Source: Engraulis encrasicolus
Lineage: Eukaryota > Chordata > Actinopteri > Clupeiformes > Engraulidae
Assembly: GCF_034702125.1 (NCBI RefSeq)
Contig: NC_085876.1
Span: 13,130,253 to 13,194,252, forward strand
DNA: 64,000 bases
Direction: 5' to 3'
The first letter of the stretch is position 1. Each line of letters opens with the position of its first letter. Shown piece by piece: positions 1 to 21,456 of the stretch. The notes beneath the pieces are model-generated. The model was not told the origin of the DNA. It ran no database searches and worked only from the letters and a program-made list of their open reading frames with translations. The position numbers were made by a program, and so were the translations under genes.

Positions 1-64
1 GATCTTCACCTGCATTGCATTACATTACATTACAATCCAATTACAATTACATTTACATTACATT

Positions 65-470
65 CATAAGTGCGCTATCTGAAATTAGTTCTGAATTCAG
101 TAGCCTATGTATGCTTACATCTACGTTCTCGCTGGAGAACGGGCTTCTCCTGATTGTGGGTTTCTCGAAAAAGAACTGCTGTCCGCATGGCGAAACGATA
201 CAAGTGCTTTACGGGGTCGCTGGACCACTGCACTCGAGGAGCGTAAGTTAAAGGCAAATAGCAAAATGGCGTATTGGGCAAGGTCGCTGGCCGTGGTGCT
301 GAATTTACCGCCGAGCCCGACGTTGGCTATGTTTAAAAAACGATGCTTGGGCTCGGGAGTAAGGGGCTCCAACTGACAAGCAGGGAATAGAGTGCAGGTG
401 TTAATGTAGACCTGTCAAATTTCATTACACTTCTCCCGAACATTCGTTTTTAACAAAACATGCATTTATA
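65..470. repeat. Interspersed repeat family A, copy 1 (unclassified)
   Basis: This segment shares long blocks with 26927-27712, in the same orientation. Shared blocks include CATAAGTGC.CTATCTGAAA, GGAGAACGGGCTTCTC, ACGGGGTCGCTGGACCACTG, AGGTCGCTGGCCGTGGTGCTGA and the tail CTTCTCCCGAAC. The second copy carries an extra block of about 340 bp that is missing here. No coding potential is recognised. It could be part of an LTR element or a composite MITE; the class is unknown. Confidence 0.6.
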
Positions 471-725
471 GGAGCCGTTTCCACGTAGTGGAAATGTCGA
501 TATTTTTTTCTCCTAGTTACATTGGTTTTGGCCTTCCGTTTAAACGTAAGGAGATTTTTAAAACCCACATATCAAAAATCCTGCTTTATAAATATCCCAG
601 TGAGGGGGCTAAAATGCACCCGTTACAATGGAGTTCTTATTTTTATCCCCATGTTGTGTTTCCACCTAAACAGGAGAAAAAAATACCCACATATAAAAAA
701 TATCCTGCTACGTGGAAACAGCACC
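471..725. mobile_element. MITE with GGAGCCGTTTCCACGTAG-type inverted ends (PIF/Harbinger-like)
   Basis: The left end GGAGCCGTTTCCACGTAG is mirrored at the right end as CTACGTGGAAACAGCACC. Both ends are flanked by ATA (468-470 and 726-728), which fits a 3-bp target duplication as made by PIF/Harbinger transposases. The 255-bp interior is AT-rich and noncoding. It abuts repeat family A. The superfamily is inferred only from the target-site length and the GG-initial inverted repeat. Confidence 0.5.
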
Positions 726-769
726 ATAATGTGCATCACATTGCACTGCTGTTCAACAGAGTTTAGTTG

Positions 770-965
770 TATAACTGGACTTGCATTGCCTACAAGTGGC
801 CTCTTTACACTGACGGGGCCTGCCGGCGGGACCATTCACTCGTGTTGCTGAAAAGACTCAGCTACATAATAGCAAACATTGTTATGACGTGACCAATAAG
901 TAACAGACTTGGTCCTTACAAATTTGGTGACAGTAAGGTTATAACAGAGGCGTTGTACTAAGGAG
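770..965. repeat. Interspersed repeat family B, copy 1
   Basis: This is a diverged copy of a repeat also seen at 45415-45530 and 47698-47865, all in the same orientation. Shared segments are a GCCGGCG-type start, TATTCACT, TGCTGAAAA, ACTACATCATA.CAACATTG, CTATGACA, AAGTAACAGA and GGTGACAGTAAGGTTATAACA. It has no open reading frame. The family is probably a short noncoding transposon; its class is not recognised. Confidence 0.6.
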
Positions 966-1253
966 TTAAACTAAGTTGATATGACAACGCTGATCTTCAC
1001 AGACTACATTACATCACATTACGTTAATGCAATCTGTACAAATGCTGTCTCATGTACAGTATCCTCTCCAAACTTTGGAAGCACTTTCAGCTGCATCTCA
1101 AATGAACTATGCTATGCAAATACAGTTTATTACTGTTATTATAGTGTAGTAGTAGTACAAGAAGATGTTTGACTCACAGTGATTGTATTACTTAAATTAC
1201 AGTGCATTACATAATTTTGAATTAGGCGTACGATACACCAGAAACGTTTAGAC

Positions 1254-1701
1254 CAGGGGTGGGGAACCTATGTCTCAAGGGCAGTTTACGGCCCTTGAGG
1301 CCGTTTTATCCGGCCCACAATATAATTTTAATGTTATGCAGCAAATATGACATGTTTTGTAAAGGAATCTTAGAAATTGCATTTGCAATACAATTAAATG
1401 ATATTTCAGGGGACCTAGAGAAGGTGGTGTCAGTTTTAAAGGTGGCTGCCTTCAATAAAGGCCTAAAGTGCAGGGGCAAATCCTGGTTTGTGTTCATGGT
1501 ATGGATATGGATGTATGTGCAATGTTGTGTGTGATGTCTTTGTGTCTTCTTCTGTATTTATGTATGTATGCTTCCCCCTCGGAATCAATAAATGATACTC
1601 TACTCTACTCTACTCTCTCTCTAGTATGGCCCTTGGAGGACTTTTACTGGCCTTGGAGGAATTTGAAGTGGCCCTTCGAATGAAAAAGGTTCCTTACCCT
1701 G
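1254..1701. mobile_element. hAT-type nonautonomous element (CAGGGGTGGGGAACC ends), copy 1
   Basis: It starts CAGGGGTGGGGAACC and ends GGTTCCTTACCCTG. It is flanked by a perfect 8-bp target duplication GTTTAGAC (1246-1253 and 1702-1709), diagnostic of hAT transposition. The interior matches 2101-2515 (TGAGGCCGTTTTAT, GTTTTAAAGGTGGCTGCCTTC, CCTAAAGTGCAGGGG, AAATCCTGGTTTGTGTTC). A short (CTCTA)n run near 1598-1622 interrupts this copy. No transposase is encoded. Confidence 0.85.
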
Positions 1702-2100
1702 GTTTAGACACTTACAGGTCCATAAACCCACAAACAGATCAAGGTCAACTGAGGTAGCACAGACCGCCATCGTGCTGCTGTGCTGATAAGAATCTCCCTG
1801 GCACAGACTGCCCCTCAAGAGCTAACTGCGGATCAATACCATACTACTACAACACACACACAGCAGGGATCATGTTACGAATTATCTACATTTGTGGGCT
1901 TTCACTGTCCACTCAAATCAAAATAAAATGCAGGGCAAATAGACAGAAAAACAGTGAGTGGAGGGGAGAAAAGAAGTGCCTTTGGTAGAGGTATATATGA
2001 AGGGACTACAGAAGCCTGTATGAGGGCCTTGTATATGCAACTATAAGAAAAAGGTGTGTATGTGTTGAACGCCATAATTGATCAATTGGTCCATTTAAAA

Positions 2101-2221
2101 CCGGGGTGGGGAACCTATGTCTCGAGGGCCGTTTGCGGCCATTGAGGCCGTTTTATGCGGCCCCCGATGTAATTTCAATGTTATGCAGCTTCACATGAAA
2201 TATGACATATTTTGTAATGGA

Positions 2222-2266
<45 letters not shown>

Positions 2267-2515
2267 ATGGGATTTGTATAGCGCTTTTCAAGACACCCAA
2301 AGCGAATATTAGAAAACACATTTGCAATACACTTAAGGTTTATTCAAGGCACCAAGAGGAAGTGGTGTCTGTTTTAAAGGTGGCTGCCTTCAATATTGGC
2401 CTAAAGTGCAGGGGAAAATCCTGGTTTGTGTTCAAAGTATGGCCTTCGGAGGACTTTTATGGCCCCCGGATGTATTTGAAGTGGCCCCTTGAATGAAAAA
2501 GGTTCCCCACTCCTG
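2101..2515. mobile_element. hAT-type nonautonomous element, copy 2, with (AAT)n
   Basis: Same family as 1254-1701. The ends are CCGGGGTGGGGAACC and GGTTCCCCACTCCTG, and the 8-bp duplication ATTTAAAA is present at 2093-2100 and 2516-2523. An (AAT)n microsatellite at about 2226-2263 plus a short TTGTATAGCGCTTTTC-type segment are inserted in the middle. It lies 46 bp past the last visible flot1 exon, within a flot1 intron. Confidence 0.85.
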
Positions 2516-2561
2516 ATTTAAAAAAATGATCCCAAAAAAAATAGACTACAGAAGGGCCAAC

Positions 2562-3166
2562 CTGTGCGATTCCAGTGACGGAGATGGGCACTCCATGGCG
2601 TGTGTAGACTTTATCACTCTTCACATTCAAAGTCAGAGTGTTCAGGGAGATCCTACAAGAGAAGAAGAGAAAAATAATAAATATACAAGTAGGAAATATT
2701 GCATCCATTACGGGTACATAGTCCATGCAACATACTGCATATTATGCTTTTTTTTAGAATCACTGCTGTCAATTGTTTCCTTGATTTTGCATTTTAAAAC
2801 AGATAGTCAGATGTGGATGCCATACCTCTGGATCTGCTGTACGCAGGGAAACACAAACACTCGTCCTCCGGAAATCATGAGAGGTGGAGAACGACAGAAG
2901 CCTGGGGTGTGGTGGAGAGAGGGGGCAAGGGGGTCCATTAAATACTAGGTGTAACAATCAAATCATGTGAATTATATAAACAAAAAAGTATAATATTGTA
3001 TATGAATATGTATTGTATCTGGACCTTGAGTCTGTGAATAAAGTGTATTATTGTAATATAGTATATATAAATGTAGGCTATATATCAATGTCACCGTTTG
3101 GACGGACATGAAGTGAGACTTACCTGACACCACCATCGCCTCATTGGGGCCACATACATAGAACAT
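2562..3166 (-). CDS. flot1: Flotillin-1, N-terminal exons (partial, runs off the left edge)
   Basis: Flotillin-1 is a membrane-microdomain scaffold. It inserts into the cytoplasmic leaflet through its N-terminal SPFH/PHB region and acts in clathrin-independent endocytosis and signalling platforms. Three minus-strand exons are visible: 3166-3124 (start ATG at 3166-3164; reads [14 protein letters not shown]), 2901-2826 ([19 protein letters not shown]) and 2652-2562 ([20 protein letters not shown]). All have GT-AG sites and compatible phases (1, 2, 0). Together they give the first 70 residues, nearly identical to vertebrate FLOT1. Cys34, the palmitoylated cysteine of FLOT1, is conserved in VFPC. 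The first coding exon has an acceptor 18 bp upstream of the ATG, so a noncoding first exon must lie further upstream (right). The next coding exons are not in 1-2561, which is repeat, so they lie outside the window. Flot2 is excluded by the [10 protein letters not shown] start. It is head-to-head with the tubulin gene. Confidence 0.93.
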
Positions 3167-4651
3167 CTTGAAAGAGAAGTAGAGCTGCACAGAAAGAGGA
3201 AATATATGACACTGCACCATATTCCATTCGTTACACATGATGTAATAACCTGATTAGGACGTTATTCAGTATGCGTTACATAGACAGTAAACTGACAGCA
3301 TCACTGCATCATCACACCACCATGTAGGCCTATACTATCCTAATTCCTACTATTAAGTAGATAAATATAACACAGTAGGTTTCAGCCACCTACCTCGCTA
3401 GTATTATTATAGTGATGAATCTAGAAGGTACACAGACGCATAGGCTATGCCAGACATCAACCATCTCTGCTAGTCAACGCATAGGCCTACGTTTCATTCT
3501 GACCGCACCTACAAACTAATCATGTCAAGTGCTGGTTTGATCTTGGCCCTGCTAGGGCGCGCGCGCTATGCTACTTTGTAATTACATAGGCTGGTTAAAG
3601 TGTGACAATACGCTGTTTTCCCCCTCTCTATTTTGTATGGGAAACGGACTTTGAACGCACCATTCTCTCTCTCGCAAAATCCAGTTAAAACGATAGCGTA
3701 TTAGAGTGGCTCTAACTAGATCTAGGGTAACTAGTAAGTAGACATGTAGACGTGATCATAAGAGATAACTGGTTGCTGGTGCACCGTCCACAACAGTAGA
3801 TCTGGGCATTCATGGCATTGCAAAGGCCACCTAGGAAATTCAATCGGCGAGTGGTGCACTATTGCGTTTTATGCCTGTTGACAACATCCCCCGTTATATT
3901 ATATTAGGCTACTCATACAGGTTCATAAAAAGAAACACACAAAAATATGGTCGCTGGAGAGAAAATAAATAGCCTGCAATGTAATGATGTTTGGGTTTAC
4001 CAACCCGATTATTTACCAACATGGATCATCAATAAGGTGCGTAATTCTCATCCCTGAGCAAGTGCCGTGCCAAATGGCGCGTCTGTTTTGCCTTCAATAT
4101 AGAAAATATATTTACCAGTCGATGGGTTTTCCTTGACGTCTGTAGAACCGAAGGTGGTTGTTTTTCCTCTGATTATTTTGAGAGCTCCTTAGTCGCCAGA
4201 AACTGATGCACGATCCAGACCCCAGTGACGGGAAAATTGTAGGCAACCTGCCAGGAAAAAAAACCTCTCCGCCCATGAAAGAAACGTGCGATCGCCATCC
4301 TGTGGTGTGGTGATGACACAACAGTTAGAGAATATTTGACTGAGAACCAAGTTCATGGATGAGAGCGTTAACCGTGCCTCACTCTGTTGAACACTCAATA
4401 GGCCTATACAAACTGCATTTCAAATATATATTTTAGATGAGTCTAGGCCTAATTCTGTGCTACTTGCTTTGCTGATGGTATGCACAACATCGAGGTCAAC
4501 AGAAAACTAAATCCTGCTGCATTAAAAGATGTTTGGATTAATGGTGTAGTATCCAAGACATAAAAGGAATTAAATTAAACTTGGGAATATAAGGAGGCTG
4601 CTATTTTATCTGAAACTGGCAGTCTGTATTTCTACTTGTCAAAGTTGTTGA

Positions 4652-4719
<68 letters not shown>

Positions 4720-5034
4720 AAAGATAGAAAGACAGAAAAAGAAATGTCAGCCTAGTTAAACCCTGCCATAACCGTATTTACTGAGGGCATTTTGCAGCCA
4801 GAGTGTGATGACTCGAGTAGGCCATCCATCCTCCTCTCCTCTAAAGGCCTCTACTGTTAAATCACAGACAGGACTCATCCAGCTGGCACTCCCTCCAGAC
4901 TTCCGGCCCCTTTCAGCCTCCCAGAGAAACCCCTCGTCCTTATCGTCTGAACCAATCCACGGCGGAGATGCTCTGGGCCACGGCTGTGGGAGCCTATCGC
5001 AGTCTCCAGCCTCGCTCTGGCAAGTATCCAGACT
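3167..5034. promoter_or_regulatory. Divergent flot1/tubb5 upstream interval, including probable flot1 noncoding exon
   Basis: About 2 kb separates the two divergent start codons. On the minus strand the flot1 ATG exon begins at 3184 after a GTGCAG acceptor, so transcription starts further right. A donor-like CTG|GTAAAT near 4113 on the minus strand could end a noncoding first exon at roughly 4114-4300, but this is inference. On the tubb5 side there is a CCAAT box at 4952-4956. The interval also holds a (GAAA)n tract. No other coding sequence is seen. Confidence 0.4.
4651..4722. repeat. (GAAA)n microsatellite
   Basis: About 18 near-perfect AAAG units between the flot1 and tubb5 promoters, followed by a degenerate purine-rich tail. 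Confidence 0.95.
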
Positions 5035-5040
5035 TATAAA
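4952..5040 (+). promoter_or_regulatory. tubb5 core promoter: CCAAT box and TATA box
   Basis: CCAAT lies at 4952-4956 and TATAAA at 5035-5040, about 80 bp apart. This predicts transcription start near 5065-5070 and a 5' UTR of about 115 nt before the tubulin ATG at 5182. Box positions are read directly; the start site is inferred. Confidence 0.6.
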
Positions 5041-5181
5041 TCCTTTGTCCCGCCTCATACATCTGGCATCTGCACATCTTTAAAGTGGTCAGTGGGTCAA
5101 CGGCGTGGGCGCGGTGGTCTCTCCAGTCACACATAATCATCTCAGCGTCTCAACTACAACTTTGTACGCACTCGTGTCAAA

Positions 5182-14800
<9,619 letters not shown>

Positions 14801-16215
14801 AGAGGTATCCAAATGATTTGGAGGAAAGGAAAATGATGGGGTGGGAATGGAGGAAGAAAAAAACAACAAAAATACGTAATAAGAGACCATGCCAAATTGA
14901 TTTAAGTTATTTGTTAAAATTGTGTTTATTGTGTTGATGTGGGATACCAATGTGAATTGAGCCAAACTGTTGTCATGGAGGAAATCAGTGAGTGACATCA
15001 GAATGTGATCTAGAAAGTTTGAATGAATGTAGAATGGAAATCAGTGAGGAACAGAAAATGTGTTAACCTAATGACCAAAACCAATGACAGGCAAACACGA
15101 GACCAGTATAAGAGATACTTTTGTTGTTGGCACCTAATGTAACTAATGCCTGCATTTGATTAGAACGTAGAAGTAAGAGTGGTATACTAAGGGCAGCGAT
15201 AGAACAGAAGGAAGAATTTCCATTAACCTTTTTTTTTGTAATTTTTCTGTGGTTCTTCTACTTTTGTACTTTTCTATGTTTCTTAACTTTTAGATGTCTG
15301 TTTCTGTCATTTTCCAAGCACCTAAGGTCAAAGGTGATCAGTTGACCATGCCGTACATGCATACAGTGTCATGTCCTTTGACATCTCAGTCAGCACAGCA
15401 GACGTACTGTACATGGCACTGACATTCCCAAAGGGCTGAAGAGGAGCGGCACAAGAGCCGCACAGATGTGTAATACAAAAAAAACAACACACACACAAAA
15501 AAAACGAAAGGCACTTACCAATAGTCTTGGACCAAAGACAACAGGGCAGTCAAGAGCTACGGCGTATCCGCTGAGTCATAACAAGGTTGTCAGAGGCGTT
15601 TGTCGTGCGCGTGCAAAGTGCCTGCCTGCTTGCCTTCTTGCCCGCCTGCCCGCCCGCCCGCCCGACTCGGGACGCCAGCCAACATCCTGAGAGCGGAGCG
15701 GGCAGCAGCCATTAAGCAATATGGCACAGCAGAGCTGACAACAGCCATTACAAACACCACAAGACTGTGGGCCTTGTATATTTCCAAGCAATAAAGTCCG
15801 TAAAGATCATTATGGATAAGGAGTACCTTTTTAAAAAAAGGATTCAGATTTTCATAAATGTATTATTATTTTTATAATGTGGAGTATTTCGATGTACACT
15901 CTTCAGGGACTCTGACGAGTATAGCAGAGTAGTATGACAAACACCGCACATTCACCATTTACCGTTAATCATTTGGACTTGAACATGTGGGAAATGATTG
16001 GACCACAAAGCTTTAATGTGGTGAGAGAACTCTTAGCGGGATGCCGACTTAACTGGAAGCCAAATTAGATCACAGCGTGCTCTAGGCAGTGCAGAGACTT
16101 CAAACGTTTTGATTTCCTTTTTTCTTCTCACTCTTTTTCTCTTCTTTTTAAAATCTGTTTACATTCTGTGAACTCCCATGGAAATGAACACAAATAAAAG
16201 ACCCTTTTTTGTACA
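14801..16215 (+). other. tubb5 3' UTR and polyadenylation signals
   Basis: AATAAA occurs at 15790-15795 and 16193-16198. The second is followed by T/GT-rich sequence (TTTTTTGTAC, TGTGGTGTTT), so the main 3' end is probably near 16215. The sequence between stop and signal is noncoding. Which site is used cannot be told from sequence. Confidence 0.6.
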
Positions 16216-16691
16216 TAAATTCTCTCTTGTGGTGTTTGGGCAGGTGGATGATTTCGATCGTCTTCACATTCACAACAGATGATGCAATTTGGTATTACAA
16301 AGACATGAAACGATGGGAAGTTGTGAGCTCATTTAAACAGGTGATTACACCGATGATGCTTGGTGCATGCTGCAGAATTGTTAGTCAAGGTGGTTGATGG
16401 GCAGGTAGTATCACAGATGTGATTCAGCATTGGACAAGCAAGTGGCTTATACATTATTGTTGTAAACCAACTTGGAAAAGAAATTCCATTTGCAATACAA
16501 CAATCTTTTTTTCTAAAGACCTAGTCAATGTGGTAGGTGTTTTGTTGTAAATGTCTTAGCTGTAAAGTACTGGGGGAAACCCTGATGTTAATTTGGGGAG
16601 AGAGAATAGATGGAAAACGCTACAAAGTACTAAAGGCCACTGTTTAACATGATAAATTGCCATGATGGTGTCTGAGAAAAACATATGGACT

Positions 16692-16721
16692 CTGATGAAG
16701 ACGCATGTCGAAACGTTAGTC
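16692..16721 (+). other. Hammerhead-like core, Penelope-type retroelement relic
   Basis: CTGATGA (16692-16698), a short hairpin GAC-GCAT-GTC (16700-16709), GAAA (16710-16713) and C-GTTA-GTC (16714-16721) occur in the order of a type I hammerhead with minimal stem III. Penelope-like retroelements are known to carry such motifs. The outer stem is poor and stem II has an extra A, so self-cleavage is doubtful. No reverse transcriptase is seen nearby. Confidence 0.4.
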
Positions 16722-17179
16722 CGATTGCACTGATTTAAATGACGACAGAAAATAGACATCCGTGTGGCACCAGATTTATTTCCCTAAAAACGTATGGGCA
16801 TTTGAAACAGGAGTGGTAACATACCAAACAATGAACATGTTTGATCACTTGCAGAATATCACATACAAAGGAAACTAGATTGCATTCTCACAGAAAAAGC
16901 TGAAAGCGGGCTTGCCTTTTGGGGCAGAGATGAGCAGTTTTATTTTTGATCTCTCTATCCCTAAATTAAAAACAAACTACTATTGAGAAAACAAAGCTAA
17001 AAGAAATGTTGGAAAAGTCCATCCACCCAGTTAGAAGTTATGGGCCAAACAATTCATCCATCGTGGATTCAGCCATCTTGAAAGTGTTGTAGCTCCTTGT
17101 TTTGGGGATATATACTAAATGACATGCATGGTATTTTAAGTTGGCTAAGGAACACTGCATATGATATAATTTTGAAAAT

Positions 17180-17265
17180 CAACATGGGTCCGAGTGGGAT
17201 TCGAACTTACAACCTCCACATCTGTAATCCAGCACCTTTGCCATTGATACTAAATTACATGCGTG
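17180..17265 (-). repeat. tRNA-like SINE relic
   Basis: On the minus strand, a box B-like GTTCGAATCCCACTCGG follows GATTACAGATGTGGAGGTTG, as in tRNA-derived SINE heads. The structure does not fold into a clear tRNA, so a functional tRNA gene is unlikely. Confidence 0.4.
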
Positions 17266-17325
17266 GTATTTGAAGTTACTCCGAAAACATTTTGTCTGAA
17301 GGCATTAGATGAATTTGAATATAAA

Positions 17326-17520
17326 CCTTTTTTTTAAAACAAATGCCCCCTTGACATCTTCATATGCTTCCCAACGCCCTCTTAACATTACATGCCTACC
17401 AACGCCCCCTTAATACAAAAAGTAAAACCGGCATTTAAGGCATTTCGGTCGCAACAGAGTGCCCCCCACTTCTCAGCTGTCTCCTTCTCAACATCCCCCA
17501 AGGGTTCTCTAACGGATAAA
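17326..17520. repeat. Degenerate hAT-like fragment
   Basis: Contains AACGCCCTCTTAACATT, CAACGCCCCCTTAATAC and related blocks like those in the fragments at 12657 and 42339. No termini are recognised. Confidence 0.35.
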
Positions 17521-18109
17521 CAACACTGAGAACAAATGAATAATAAATAAAAAGCCTACCTAATTGGGGATCAAGTGGAACTATGGCACTTCAGGCCATT
17601 ACACTGAATGAAATCAAAGCCTATCAGGGACAAGAGTGTATGCCATTCTGACACATTAAAGACAACCCTATTGGTTTATCAGTTTAGCTGTGTTAACACT
17701 TGGAGAGTTGGTCCAACACTGAGTGTTCAATTCAACTCCTTAAGTGCTAATACAGTGTCTGCTGGAAAGTATCAGACCAGAGATCATACAGCAGTGTTAC
17801 AATTTAAGCAGCAATGGATGGAGATGTTTTATGAGCTTATATTTTATCATTACATCATCACTTCGAAATGCTACATCAACGCTTTATACTGAATCAAGTC
17901 GTAGGCAGTCATGCAAGGAAAACTGTAGACACAGTCCAATTGCTTCAACCCTACTGTATACGACAGAATGCTTATCCATGTGTGAGAAGCCACATTCCTG
18001 AATTTTTAGATTCAAGATGGTTTATTTGGAAAGCATGGCAAGACAGACATTTTGGCCTATACGTGCCATCTTCAGCGTCTCGATAGATGTAATGCTTATT
18101 GCACTCAGC

Positions 18110-18280
18110 CTCTGGTCTGATTCCAGCAGGGGAAGTGGGGAGTCAACAAAGGAGTCACTTGTCCCGGGCCCAAGGAGAGAGGGGGGCCCCAGAATTGGGT
18201 CCTCGTGACATTGTATGTATTGGATGAGGGCCCCTTTCAGATGACTTTATCCTGGGTCCCAGAGGGAATGGTCAGCCAGC
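18110..18280. repeat. Interspersed repeat family D, copy 1
   Basis: Shares CACTTGTCCCGGGCCCAAGGA, CCAGAATTGGGTCCTC, TGTATTGGATGAGGG and ATGACTTTATCCTGG with 36615-36745, in the same orientation. Noncoding and unclassified. Confidence 0.55.
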
Positions 18281-18755
18281 AGGGATATTTTATACGTCAC
18301 CAAACCATATGGACTGAATGTCTGTCAGTGACTTAGCAAGAAGTCCGACACCTCCTCCCTTCTCGCAATGAATCCGCTGAGGCCACACTGAGCGTGTGCG
18401 GGCAATCAAGGGGAAAGCTAATTGGCTCAGGAAAGAATCTCTACAGATAACCAGCCATGGATTTCAGCTGTGTCAGCTTCCTGTTAATGGCAAAAAGGGA
18501 GGGTGAAAGCAGCATGAATTCTAAATTGCTCCACCACTAATAACTGAAGAGGCAGAACTGAACTGATGTTGCTGCTATTGACCTGTGTGTGTGTTACTGG
18601 ATATGTCTAAATATAGGCCTACATAAAGAGTATTCATGACAGAGGGGATGGGGCAGATACACATGTATTTTACTTCCAGTATGACAGTGTCTTTTAGTCA
18701 CACCACAACAGGAGAGGATGGTGTTTTCACATTGTTTTGAATGCATGATGGTTTT

Positions 18756-18759
<4 letters not shown>

Positions 18760-18825
<66 letters not shown>

Positions 18826-18835
18826 CGTGCGTGTG

Positions 18836-18903
<68 letters not shown>

Positions 18904-18920
18904 TGTGTGTGTGTGTGTGT
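18760..18920. repeat. (GT)n-(GTGC)n compound microsatellite
   Basis: About 30 GT units followed by about 20 tetrameric TGCG units, then GT again. It is strictly alternating purine-pyrimidine for about 160 bp. Confidence 0.97.
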
Positions 18921-19329
18921 TTTAAAAAAATAGAATGTCCATAATGAAATTCTGAAGCTCTGGCTCTCCGATCTGAAATTATGTCACAAGTCGACATTTG
19001 CACATGTATTAGGCTCAGTATGTGTACACACGCCAGCGTATTTATATATTTTCACATAATCATATCTTCTGATTTGCATCAAATTTATTCCATCATCATT
19101 TCCCATAGCACAAGTTTGTATTATTATTATTTATATGTTGTTAATGGCAGTTGAGCAGCAATATATTATATTAGGCTTCGTTTTGCAGTTGACTGCCTTT
19201 TCAAAATACCACTTCACTGTTAGTCTGTGTCTGTTTCTACATTGTGGAAGACTGCATCAATATTTTCTGGGTCTTGCCATAACACAGCCTATTGCGGTTA
19301 CTGCTCCTGTTCTGGCACTATCCGGACAG

Positions 19330-19560
19330 CTACGAAATTAGCCGAGTGTACCCGAGGCGCAGCGATAGCAACCGAAGCCCCGAAGATAATACTGATTTGA
19401 AACACCATAGAAGTCCCTTATTTGACGGGCTGAGGGCGGGGAGAGGAAAGGCAATTTAAGACGAAAAACAAAAATATCGCACACCCCAGCCCCGGGTACT
19501 TGGACGGTTTTTGTGAGGATTGTAGGCGTTTCACAACGAATAAGGTAATCATATTTTTTT
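19330..19560 (+). promoter_or_regulatory. Possible promoter / noncoding first exon of the Ig-like receptor gene
   Basis: A GC-richer island in AT-rich surroundings. It has a GC box (GAGGGCGGGG, 19432-19441) and a donor-like AATAAG|GTAATC near 19543. The receptor's first coding exon has an acceptor (GTGCAG) before the ATG, so a noncoding first exon is required somewhere upstream. Linking it to this island is inference only. Confidence 0.3.
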
Positions 19561-20919
19561 CATTCACTACCTGAATACCATTACGCGAAGCTTTTGGCTC
19601 AAAGAGGTTAAATGTTGCAGTTTTCCTCTAAATGCTTCTGTATTTCCGGGGGGATTTGTGTTGTGCCGTCATGTTAGTATGGCCTTGGTACATGTGATAA
19701 TCATGATATGCGGGAAATAACAACACGGGATGGAACATGCCTTGGGATGAATAAAACGACGGTATCCATTACAGACCAGTCGTCTATTGATTGTGTGTGG
19801 CAATCAGTTGTTTGATTTGTGATGTGTTGATTCTTATTGATAATAGCACACTTGCTCGCCATAAATTATTCCATGGAATGGCTGAATGTAGCCCAACTAT
19901 TTGATGAAATTAGGGGAGACAATGCTGCATAGCCTACACCAGTAGCCTAACTGGATGCATCACCAAAATCCGAAAACTATGCATTGGTTTCAGGACAGCT
20001 GAGATGTTTCAGCCCTTTCCCCACTTTACTTTGGGTTAATTGGCCCTCAGCATGCCAGACAGTGATGCTTAAAGGCCCGCATCCTTTTGTACTCATTTGA
20101 CGCCGCCCGGACCTGATGCGAAGACGCGGGGCTAGACCTCCAGCCTTGCCTGGGTATCTTGGACCAGTGAAATCCTTACATAACAAACGAACGAATGAGG
20201 GAGATTGGTAGCAGATGGCCATTTTCCTGCTATAGTCGCTGAGTAAGTGTTTGTACTGCATGGACACTTAACAGGAGGGAAACCGGCTACCCCCTTTTGT
20301 GCGCGGGATAGCCGACCATTGAATGGGACCGTTTGGTTGTGTTTTTTTCCCCTTCCTTTTTTACATGTTGGTTATGAAAAATGTAGGCGCTTGCGTTTGT
20401 GGCAGCGCGCCTGCGTATTTGTATTTGAAATGGGGAAAGGGAAAGTCTGATGTGTGTGCGCCAGTGTGTGTGCGCGTGTGTATTTGTATGCATGTGCTTG
20501 CGCGTGAGGTTGCGCGCGCACATATGAATTTCGCTCAGGTTAATAAATAGGTTCCTTGAGGGTCCTTTGGGTCTAGTGTTCCTTTCTCTGAATCATCCTC
20601 CGGCATCCCTCTGTTGGGACTTGCGATGGAGCGTGACACACCCTTGTCGCACCGGTGAAGTCGAGGAAATGGGTAGGAAGGGAGAGAGGGTGATGGGAGG
20701 ATATGGGAGCCACATGGATAGGCCCGGAGAGAAAAATGCTAACACGGCAGCAGACATGTCAGACCTCACACGTCATAGGGCTGAGGGTGGCATAATGGCT
20801 CTTGCCTTCAATTTGTGTTGTTTTATTGATTTGATTCTGCTGGCAGGTGGTAGCTGTGCAGGCGCACAGAGGGAAATTCAGCCAGTTGTGCAGGATATGC
20901 CCAACACATTGTGTTAGAC

Positions 20920-21136
20920 CAGTGGTGCTCAAACTGTGGTATGCGTACCACTGGTGGTACTTGAGACATCTCTGGTGGTACTTGGAATGCCATTATGAAC
21001 CTCTCCTGTATTGTATTGCAAAAGTGAATATGGAAGGCCTTTACTGTGATATTCTAATGTTGGTTGTCAAGGTGGTACTCGGAGAGCTCAATATTTTCTC
21101 AGGGGGTACTTCACACAAAAAGTTTGAGAACCACCG
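20920..21136. mobile_element. hAT-type MITE (CAGTGGTGCTCAAAC ends)
   Basis: The ends CAGTGGTGCTCAAACTGTGG and GTTTGAGAACCACCG are inverted complements. They are flanked by the perfect 8-bp duplication TGTTAGAC (20912-20919 and 21137-21144). Internal GGTGGTACTTGAGA/GGGGGTACTTCACA blocks resemble the family at 10616. Confidence 0.88.
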
Positions 21137-21456
21137 TGTTAGACCATGCCTTTGCTGCGAGAAGTGTACTTACTGTATGTCTATCTGGGCCACTATGGCA
21201 ATATGTTTAGAAAATCTTATCCCCAAACTGGCCACTTATTTACTGTAGAAGTTAACATTTTGTTGTGCTATGCTCTTCCATGTTACCTGTTCTCCTGGTG
21301 CAGACAAATCTGTAAAAAGAGCTCAGTGACCAAACCGTAGCTCTGCCATGGAATGAAATACACAAAAAAGAATTTGCAGTGTGCAGACTCCTTGCTCTAA
21401 AGCTTGCATCATGTGCACACTCATCCTTCTCAACTCATAGCATGTACACCTGCAGT

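Noticed and set aside
1..2561. Further flot1 coding exons
   Set aside because: I looked on the minus strand for the continuation after VTGIAQ (the usual VKIQGQNKEML segment) and found only repeats.
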